Shown here: positions 7,933-13,451 of the stretch, piece after piece
Layout of the letters: each line of letters begins with the position of its first letter
Numbering within the stretch: the first letter of the stretch is position 1
Assembly: GCA_016202395.1 (NCBI GenBank)
Contig: JACQOV010000010.1
Coordinates: 1 to 36,469, forward strand
Reading direction: 5' to 3'
Length of the DNA stretch: 36,469 bases
From: Deltaproteobacteria bacterium
GTDB lineage: Bacteria > JACQOV01
The notes under the pieces: generated by a model
The model's input: only the letters and a program-made list of their open reading frames with translations
Databases searched by the model: none
What the model was told of the DNA's origin: nothing
Program-made: the position numbers and the translations under genes

Positions 7933-9117
7933 ATGAAATACATCCACCAACTTCATCTTCAAGGGAAGAGGATCTTTTTGCGCGCCGACTTAAACGTTCC
8001 ACTGGATAACGGGGGAAGAATCTCTGATTATCGCCGAGTGGAAGAGACCCTCCCGACAATCGAATATGCACTCAAAGAAGGGGCTGCCGTGGTGATCGCC
8101 TCTCATCTGGGACGTCCACAAGGGAAGGTCGATCCTCGTTTGACCTTAAAACCGGTGGCGGACTACTTAAGTCTTCGAATGGATCGATCGGTTCAGTTCG
8201 CTGCGGATTGTGTGGGACCCGAGGCTCGAAAACAGGCAGAGGCCTTAAAGCCGGGGGATCTCCTTCTGCTGGAAAATCTTCGGTTTCATCCGGAAGAAGA
8301 AAAGAATGATCCACAATTCTCGAAAGCGTTGAGCGAGCTCGCTCCACTCTACATTAACGATGCCTTTGGCACCGCCCATCGAGCTCACGCCTCCACCTTT
8401 GGGATGGTTTTTCACATGGAAGCGACCGCCGCAGGATTCATCATGGAAAAAGAGATCGAAACGCTTCGAGAGGTTCGGGACAATCCTCCCTCCCCTTTTG
8501 GCTTGATCTTGGGAGGGGCCAAGGCCGAAGACAAGATCGATCTTATCTCGAATCTCCTTAAAAAAGTCTCCTTTGTTTTAATTGGAGGGGCCATCGCGAA
8601 CACTTTTCTTAAAGCTTCTGGGATTGAGATTGGAAGCTCTCGGCACGAGCCAGACAAGATTGAGGCGGCAAGATCGATATTGAAGAAAGCTAAAGACAAA
8701 GGGATCGAGATCCATCTCCCTCCAGATGCCATCGCCGCTCCCGATTCTTCTCCGAATGCAGAGCGCCGGCTTGTTGCCGTCGATCAATTGCCCGCCGGAT
8801 GGTCGATTCTGGATATCGGGCCTAAGACAGCGGAGAGGTTCGAATCACAGATCGCTCATGCCAAGACTCTCTTTTGGAATGGCCCGATGGGACTTTTTGA
8901 GATTCATGCCTATCGAGAAGGAACACAACGAGTCGCCCAAGCTATGGCAAACTCCTCGGAGCTGACGGTTGCAGGAGGAGGAGACACGCTAGCTGCTATT
9001 GACGAGTTTGAATTACATGATAAGTTTCGTCATGTTTCTACAGGAGGGGGAGCTTCTCTAGCCTATCTGGCTGGGAAAAGGCTGCCCGCAATCGAGGTTC
9101 TTGAGACGAAATTATGA
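7933..9117 (+). CDS. pgk: Phosphoglycerate kinase
   Basis: This glycolytic and gluconeogenic kinase transfers phosphate from 1,3-bisphosphoglycerate to ADP. It has 394 residues, the usual size. Diagnostic segments are KRIFLRADLNVPLDNGG near the N-terminus, ASHLGRPQGKVDP, the hinge-region GLILGGAKAEDKI, and the nucleotide-binding AGGGDTLAAI and STGGGASLAYLAGK at the end. The open frame extends upstream into gap, but ATG 7933 gives the normal N-terminus, five bases after the gap stop. No clear ribosome site is visible, so translation is probably coupled to gap. Confidence 0.97.
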   Translation: MKYIHQLHLQGKRIFLRADLNVPLDNGGRISDYRRVEETLPTIEYALKEGAAVVIASHLGRPQGKVDPRLTLKPVADYLSLRMDRSVQFAADCVGPEARKQAEALKPGDLLLLENLRFHPEEEKNDPQFSKALSELAPLYINDAFGTAHRAHASTFGMVFHMEATAAGFIMEKEIETLREVRDNPPSPFGLILGGAKAEDKIDLISNLLKKVSFVLIGGAIANTFLKASGIEIGSSRHEPDKIEAARSILKKAKDKGIEIHLPPDAIAAPDSSPNAERRLVAVDQLPAGWSILDIGPKTAERFESQIAHAKTLFWNGPMGLFEIHAYREGTQRVAQAMANSSELTVAGGGDTLAAIDEFELHDKFRHVSTGGGASLAYLAGKRLPAIEVLETKL

Positions 9118-9875
9118 AGAAAACGGCTCTGATCATCGCCGGCAATTGGAAAATGAACCTGACGCTTGGGGAATCGAACGAGCTCGTTAAACAACTTCTC
9201 CAAGGACTCCCAAAACTCAATGGGGTTCAGGTGATCGTGGCCCCTCCATTTACTGCGCTTCAAGCGGCGGCTCTCGAATTAAAAGGGAGCTCCATGGAAC
9301 TTGCGGCCCAAGATCTCCATTGGGAAAAGCCAGGGGCATTCACTGGAGCCATCGCAGGCGAACAGTTGGCCGATATAGGATGTCGTTATGTCCTCATCGG
9401 TCATTCGGAACGCCGCCAGTATTTTGGTGAAACAAACTCAATCGTTGGGAAGAAGATCCAGGCCGCTTTTCGTGTGGGGCTTAAGCCCATCGTCTGCGTT
9501 GGGGAAACGGTTCAAGAGAGAGAATCGCAGAAAACCTTCTCGGTGATCCAAACCCAAATCCAGCAGGCCTTTGTCTCGCTCCGTTCAAAACAGATCGAAG
9601 AGCTTTTCATTGCTTATGAGCCGATCTGGGCCATTGGCACTGGAAAGGTGGCCTCCCCAGAGATGGCTCAAGAGGTTCACCAATTTATCCGGGATCAAAT
9701 AAAAACCTCTAAGACCCCGATTCTCTATGGAGGGAGTGTGAATCCAGAAAATGCGCGCGGGCTTTTTGCTCAACCGGATATCGATGGAGCTTTAGTAGGA
9801 GGAGCCAGCCTCAAGGCGCAAAGCTTTCTTTCTATTATCGGAAGTGCTATATCTGTCCTGAAGGAAAACGGATGA
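9114..9875 (+). CDS. tpiA: Triosephosphate isomerase
   Basis: This cytoplasmic enzyme interconverts dihydroxyacetone phosphate and glyceraldehyde 3-phosphate. Its 253 residues begin with IIAGNWKMN, holding the substrate-binding Asn and Lys. IGHSERRQYFGE carries the electrophilic His, YEPIWAIGTGKVAS carries the catalytic Glu, and YGGSVNPENARGL and GALVGGASL form the phosphate-binding loops. The ATG overlaps the pgk stop by four bases (ATGA). Confidence 0.98.
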   Translation: MKKTALIIAGNWKMNLTLGESNELVKQLLQGLPKLNGVQVIVAPPFTALQAAALELKGSSMELAAQDLHWEKPGAFTGAIAGEQLADIGCRYVLIGHSERRQYFGETNSIVGKKIQAAFRVGLKPIVCVGETVQERESQKTFSVIQTQIQQAFVSLRSKQIEELFIAYEPIWAIGTGKVASPEMAQEVHQFIRDQIKTSKTPILYGGSVNPENARGLFAQPDIDGALVGGASLKAQSFLSIIGSAISVLKENG

Positions 9876-10198
9876 CAACTTTTATTATGGTTGTTCACAT
9901 TTTTGTGGGGATTGCCCTCATTTTGATCGTGCTTCTTCAAACAGGCCGAGGAACCGATATTGGAGCGGCTTTCGGGGGGTCTAGCCAAACCCTCTTTGGA
10001 AGCGCAGGCCCCGCTTCGTTTTTAGGGAAACTAACCGCCCTTTGCGCTTTCGTTTTCATTCTGACCTCCTTATCGTTGACCTACGTGACCACTCGAAAAC
10101 ATAACGAAACCATCTTCTCAGAATCAGAGGCGGCAGTCGAACCCCCTGCTGCAACACCCCCCTCGGAACCAGCCACTCCAGAGGCGCCCACTCCTTGA
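9872..10198 (+). CDS. secG: SecG preprotein translocase subunit
   Basis: This is a small inner-membrane subunit of the SecYEG channel that assists protein export. Of its 108 residues, two membrane helices lie at about 3-22 and 50-70. Between them is the conserved SecG loop (LLQTGRGTDIGAAFGGSSQTLFG, with the typical Gln-Gly/Arg-Gly and GGSS elements). The C-terminal 25 residues are Pro/Ala/Glu-rich and non-conserved. The start overlaps the tpiA stop (ATGA). It is the last gene of the operon. Confidence 0.94.
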   Translation: MTTFIMVVHIFVGIALILIVLLQTGRGTDIGAAFGGSSQTLFGSAGPASFLGKLTALCAFVFILTSLSLTYVTTRKHNETIFSESEAAVEPPAATPPSEPATPEAPTP

Positions 10199-10235
10199 GG
10201 GCACCTCTAGAAGAGCCCATTCCACCACCACAAAA

Positions 10236-10264
10236 TTGACAAACGCCCTCTTTTAAGGCATCAT
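10236..10264 (+). promoter_or_regulatory. Probable sigma-70 promoter of tRNA-Leu
   Basis: A perfect TTGACA lies at 10236-10241. Seventeen bases on, CATCAT (10259-10264) matches four of six -10 positions. The repeat element copy B begins at the last base of this -10, so any transcript would carry the 125-base hairpin before the tRNA. Confidence 0.5.
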
Positions 10265-10388
10265 ACAAACGCAATAAATGTTGTTAGACGAGGCGGCCGA
10301 CTGAAGCTGAGCGAAGCGTACTTGTGGCGTACGCTGAGCGAGTGCTGAAGGAGGCCAACGAAGTATAACAGCATTTATTGCGTTTGTA
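10264..10388 (+). repeat. Structured repeat element, copy B (complete, 125 bp)
   Basis: Perfect 17-bp terminal inverted repeats TACAAACGCAATAAATG (10264-10280) and CATTTATTGCGTTTGTA (10372-10388) extend to about 23 pairs with one G-U. The interior resembles copies A and C, with a central agcgtac/gtacgct stem and the conserved ggaggccaacgaagtataacag segment on the right. Both ends carry a TA dinucleotide, as expected if an IS630/mariner-type MITE duplicated a TA target; because the ends are symmetric this is suggestive only. It separates secG from tRNA-Leu. Confidence 0.85.
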
Positions 10389-10394
10389 CAAAGA

Positions 10395-10477
10395 GCCGCA
10401 GTGGTGGAACTTGGCAGACACACCATCTTGAGGGGGTGGCGCCGAAAGGCGTGTGGGTTCAAATCCCACCTGCGGCA
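10395..10477 (+). tRNA. tRNA-Leu (anticodon GAG)
   Basis: This 83-nt class II tRNA has a seven-pair acceptor stem (GCCGCAG with CTGCGGC) and discriminator A at 10477. The anticodon stem CCATC/GGTGG closes the loop TTGAGGG, giving anticodon GAG for CUC/CUU codons. The long variable arm GCGCCGAAAGGCGT and T-arm GTGGGTTCAAATCCCAC are intact. The CCA end is not encoded. It has its own likely promoter about 150 bp upstream, beyond the hairpin repeat. Confidence 0.95.
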
Positions 10478-10730
10478 TATTTAGAGACTGCGGATACACA
10501 TTTATAACGAGGCTGTTATCGATCCGATTAAAGAAATAGCTTCTCCAGAAAAATCAACGCCCCCTCTTGAACCAGAGAAAATTTCCTCCTCCAAAGAAAA
10601 TTTTAGGATCCTTGTCTCTATCCAAGATTTCAAATTTTTAGAACAACTTAAACTCGATCTCGAAAATAAAAAATGCGAAATTCTAGCTGAAGACCCCGAT
10701 CGTTACTTCTCCAATTCCTACTCCGATCCT

Positions 10731-11945
10731 GTGGATCTTATGATTACCGATGGGTCTCACTCTGAGACGCAAGACACGGAATGGGTGCGAAAAGTCAAAG
10801 AATTCGATCCGCTGACCGAGGTCATCCTTGTGGATCAAAATCCACCGCGTGAACGAATGATTCATGCCGTAAAAGAAGGGGCCTACGATTTTCTTCCCCT
10901 GCCAATCGATTTAAAAGCCTTGCTCCGCTCCATTCGAGAGATCGATGAAAATCGGAGATTGCGCCATAAAGTGGGAGAACTTCAAAATCAGCTCGAGGAA
11001 GCGGTTGTTTTTCATGGGATTGTGGCTCGAAGCCCTGTCATGTTGGAAATTTTCTCCATGATCCGAAGACTTGCCAAGCATTTCACCACGGTTTTGATCA
11101 CGGGTGAGACCGGAACGGGCAAGGAGATGGTCGCTCGGGCTCTTCATGAACTCAGCCCCCGACGGGGCAAGAATTTCATTGCCTGTAATTGCTCGGCGCT
11201 CGTGGAAACTCTTCTTGAAAGCGAGCTGTTCGGTCATGTGAAGGGGGCTTTCACTGGCGCTATTCGGACCAAACATGGATTATTTGAAGTCGCCGATGGA
11301 GGAACGATCTTCCTCGACGAAATCGGAGAGCTTTCTCCTCAAACTCAAGTTAAACTGCTCCGTGTTCTCCAAAATCAAGAGGTCAAACGGGTGGGATCGA
11401 ACGAAACGATTCAAGTGGATGCTCGGGTTGTCACCGCCACTAATCAAGACCTCGTGAAGGGGATGCAAGAAGGGCGTTTCCGTGAAGATCTTTACTATCG
11501 ATTAAATACGGCTGAGATTTATCTTCCCCCTCTCCGCGAACGCCGAGAAGATATCCCCCTCCTGGTGAAACACTTCTTGAGCGCGATGAATCAAAAACTT
11601 GGAAAAAAGATCAAAGGGATTACTCGTCAAGCCCAAATCGCTCTTCTGAACTATCCATGGAAAGGGAATGTCCGCGAATTGGAAAATGTCATCGAACGAG
11701 CCTCGCTTTTGGCTTCCAAAGATTTTATCACACTGACGGATCTCCCTTCTCACTTGCAACAGTTCACCAACCCGGTGCGGTCGAGCGAATCGATTCCACT
11801 CGATATGAAGACTCTGGAGGAGGTCGAGGGAGACCACATTCGACGTGTCATGAAAAATGTAAGTGGAAATAAGACGGTAGCTGCCAGGATTTTGGGTGTG
11901 AGCCGGCGCTCGCTTTATCGCAAATTCGAAAAATACAAACTGTAA
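10731..11945 (+). CDS. Sigma-54-dependent activator, NtrC family, degenerate receiver
   Basis: This cytoplasmic transcription activator opens sigma-54 promoters by ATP hydrolysis. From GTG 10731 (404 residues) the AAA+ domain has Walker A GETGTGKE (125-132), the sigma-54-contacting GAFTGA (172-177), Walker B GGTIFLDEIGEL and the RFREDLYYRLN sensor. The C-terminal 45 residues are a Fis-type helix-turn-helix (KTVAARILGVSRRSLYRKF). The same frame is open back to 10485, and FRILVSIQDFKFLEQL there is clearly the first half of the receiver. No ATG, GTG or TTG exists in that stretch, so the true start is unusual or the sequence has an error. The receiver keeps the Asp of MITD but lacks the acidic pair and the Lys (LPLPID), so control is probably not by ordinary phosphorylation. 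Confidence 0.88.
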   Translation: MDLMITDGSHSETQDTEWVRKVKEFDPLTEVILVDQNPPRERMIHAVKEGAYDFLPLPIDLKALLRSIREIDENRRLRHKVGELQNQLEEAVVFHGIVARSPVMLEIFSMIRRLAKHFTTVLITGETGTGKEMVARALHELSPRRGKNFIACNCSALVETLLESELFGHVKGAFTGAIRTKHGLFEVADGGTIFLDEIGELSPQTQVKLLRVLQNQEVKRVGSNETIQVDARVVTATNQDLVKGMQEGRFREDLYYRLNTAEIYLPPLRERREDIPLLVKHFLSAMNQKLGKKIKGITRQAQIALLNYPWKGNVRELENVIERASLLASKDFITLTDLPSHLQQFTNPVRSSESIPLDMKTLEEVEGDHIRRVMKNVSGNKTVAARILGVSRRSLYRKFEKYKL

Positions 11946-11946
11946 C

Positions 11947-12067
11947 GGCTGCTCAAAAAATCCATCTGCTTCGTTGCCCTCCCTCGGCACTCGTTGCGGC
12001 GTACTAACCAAGTACGCCTCACTCGGCCTCAGTCGGGCGCCTCGCATCTGGAGCTTTTTGAGCAGCC
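11947..12067 (-). repeat. Structured repeat element, copy C (complete, 121 bp, second arm type)
   Basis: The terminal inverted repeats ggctgctcaaaaa (11947-11959) and tttttgagcagcc (12055-12067) differ from those of copies A and B. The interior, read on the minus strand, is the same core, including the identical 19-mer gcgtacttggttagtacgc (12017-11999). The element starts one base after the sigma-54 activator's stop codon and ends in T-rich arms, so it probably acts as that gene's terminator. Confidence 0.85.
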
Positions 12068-12077
12068 TAATTTCTTA

Positions 12078-12093
12078 TGCGCTTGCAAGCGCA
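12078..12093. promoter_or_regulatory. 16-bp perfect palindrome, candidate enhancer site
   Basis: TGCGCTTGCAAGCGCA is a perfect palindrome. It is centred about 145 bases upstream of the predicted start of the sigma-54 promoter at 12204-12219, the usual distance for a dimeric sigma-54 activator's upstream site. The adjacent NtrC-like gene is the obvious candidate binder. This is inferred from position and symmetry. Confidence 0.5.
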
Positions 12094-12203
12094 CTGTGAA
12101 TTTTTTAGCCTTTTTGTGACTAGTACGCACATATAAATCCTTCCATTCCTAGCGACTCAAAATATAAATCAATAAAATCATGGAGTTATAAAAAGCCCCT
12201 TTT

Positions 12204-12219
12204 CGGCATGGATTTTGCA
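12204..12219 (+). promoter_or_regulatory. Sigma-54 (-24/-12) promoter
   Basis: CGGCATGGATTTTGCA fits the TGGCAC-N5-TTGCA consensus, with the GG (12205-12206) and GC (12217-12218) dinucleotides at the required 12-base interval. The predicted start is near 12230, which places the ribosome site GGAAGG (12246-12251) and ATG 12260 in the transcript. It lies between an NtrC-family activator and the receiver gene it should drive. Confidence 0.7.
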
Positions 12220-12259
12220 TATTCCTTAGGTGAAGAGCTTGAAACGGAAGGTAACCACC

Positions 12260-12658
12260 ATGACGAAGGACCAAAAAATATTAATCTTGGGAATGGAAAA
12301 AGAGGGGGCCCAGGCTCTTATTCAACTTCTCCAATCGTGGGGGTATTCCGGAATCTGGATCCAAGACCCTCAAAAACTTTTTCAAGCCATCTCCTCCTAT
12401 CAACCCTGTCTTGGACTCATCGATCTCGATTCTGAAAACAATGGGGCTATGGAGACACTGAGACACCTCCGAAAAGATTCTCCCCATTTTCCTGTAATCG
12501 CCGCCACCTCTCAGGATTCCCTTGAGATGGAAAGAACCATCCGAGCCCTTGGAATCTTTTACTTGTGCCTCAAGCCTTATGATCCTGAAGAACTCCAATT
12601 GGCCATTGAAAGGGCAACGAATTATATCGAGGTTGAGCAAGCTCTCTACGCCTCGTAA
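12260..12658 (+). CDS. Stand-alone receiver-domain protein
   Basis: This 132-residue CheY-like protein has no output domain. The strand-helix pattern is intact (ILILGMEKEGAQALIQLLQSWGY, LGLIDLDS, FPVIAATS, FYLCLKPYDPEEL). The phospho-acceptor Asp (in LIDLD), the Ser/Thr and the Lys-Pro are kept, but the first-strand acidic pair is replaced by Gly-Met-Glu, so metal binding and phosphorylation may be weakened. ATG 12260 is chosen because GGAAGG lies eight bases upstream and because the sigma-54 transcript would start at the alternative GTG 12230. The gene runs convergently into module 1 with four bases between stops. It is probably regulated by the NtrC-like protein encoded just upstream. Confidence 0.8.
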   Translation: MTKDQKILILGMEKEGAQALIQLLQSWGYSGIWIQDPQKLFQAISSYQPCLGLIDLDSENNGAMETLRHLRKDSPHFPVIAATSQDSLEMERTIRALGIFYLCLKPYDPEELQLAIERATNYIEVEQALYAS

Positions 12659-12662
12659 AAGG

Positions 12663-13433
12663 TTAGCTCCTCTTCTTTGGACTCATCGCATCCCCCACCG
12701 GGTCGGTCTCGTCTTGGATGAATCTCTTGAGGTTATGAAGCTCCTGATAAACCCTCGCCATCTGCGGAGCCACATGCTCCCCCCACAGCGCCGTGACCCA
12801 GTTCAATAACTCCTCTTTGTCCTTCTCTTGAACCTCCCCCTTCTTTTTTTTCTCACTGTAAGCTTTAAGCTTCTCCTCCAATAACTGAAAATAAGTGTAC
12901 ACCGCGGTAAAAGGATTGTTCACATTATGCCCTATCTCGTTAACGACGCGGTAGCGGTGTTCTAACCGATCCAGCGCCATCGCCCTCTCCTGAGCCATCT
13001 TGAGATCGAGAACCGCTTTGCGCAACTCCTCATTCTGTCGCTCCAAGGTCTGCTTCTGTGCCTGATCCGCGATCAACATCTGAAGAATGATCACCACCTC
13101 CTCCTCTTTCCCACTCAAGGGCTTGCGAAGGTATTGATGGATCTTCCCCTCATTAATGGCTCGAAGCAACAAATCCTCATCCTGATAGGCCGTGAGCATC
13201 ATCCGTGGAACGTTTGGGGCCACCTTCCGACACTCCTTCAAAAACTCGATCCCGCTCATCGAATCCATCTTCTCATCGGCAATCACCACCTGAATCGGCT
13301 CCTTTTTAAGAAACCCCAGCCCCTCCTCCCCACTCTGGACCGTGAGCACCCTAAAATGCTTCTCAAATTGACGCCGAAACAGATAAAGCTGATCCTTCTC
13401 ATCATCCACATATAATATCGTCGGTTTCTCCAT
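12663..13433 (-). CDS. Response regulator with receiver plus DHp-like helix, no ATPase (module 1)
   Basis: This 256-residue protein has an intact receiver: the acid cluster YVDDE (Asp10/Asp11), acceptor Asp53 in VIADEKMD, Thr81 and Lys104 in YLRKP. A coiled coil (about 115-158) leads to RYRVVNEIGHNVNNPFTAVYT, which resembles the H-box of histidine kinases with His169. There is no N-box or G-box, so it cannot use ATP itself. The tail holds RFIQDETDPVGDA, identical in the paralogue at 29804-30556. It is the last gene of module 1, with a strong GAGGAGG site 19 bp after the kinase. It may relay phosphate between Asp53 and His169, or act as a Spo0B-like phosphotransfer or inhibitor domain; that role is inference. 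Confidence 0.85.
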   Translation of the reverse strand: MEKPTILYVDDEKDQLYLFRRQFEKHFRVLTVQSGEEGLGFLKKEPIQVVIADEKMDSMSGIEFLKECRKVAPNVPRMMLTAYQDEDLLLRAINEGKIHQYLRKPLSGKEEEVVIILQMLIADQAQKQTLERQNEELRKAVLDLKMAQERAMALDRLEHRYRVVNEIGHNVNNPFTAVYTYFQLLEEKLKAYSEKKKKGEVQEKDKEELLNWVTALWGEHVAPQMARVYQELHNLKRFIQDETDPVGDAMSPKKRS

Positions 13434-13451
13434 CGATCGCCTCCTCTTCTT

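Noticed and set aside
7310..8071. Long minus-strand open frame (253 codons) opposite gap and pgk
   Set aside because: It is a shadow of two certain glycolytic genes, with no family features and no independent promoter or ribosome site.
10199..10222. GGGC...GCCC hairpin after secG as an intrinsic terminator
   Set aside because: The stem is only four pairs before mismatches and no T-run follows; the structured repeat downstream is the better candidate.
11502..12047. Minus-strand open frame (181 codons) opposite the sigma-54 activator
   Set aside because: It runs through the structured repeat and is fully antisense to conserved AAA+ and Fis domains; composition is that of a shadow frame.
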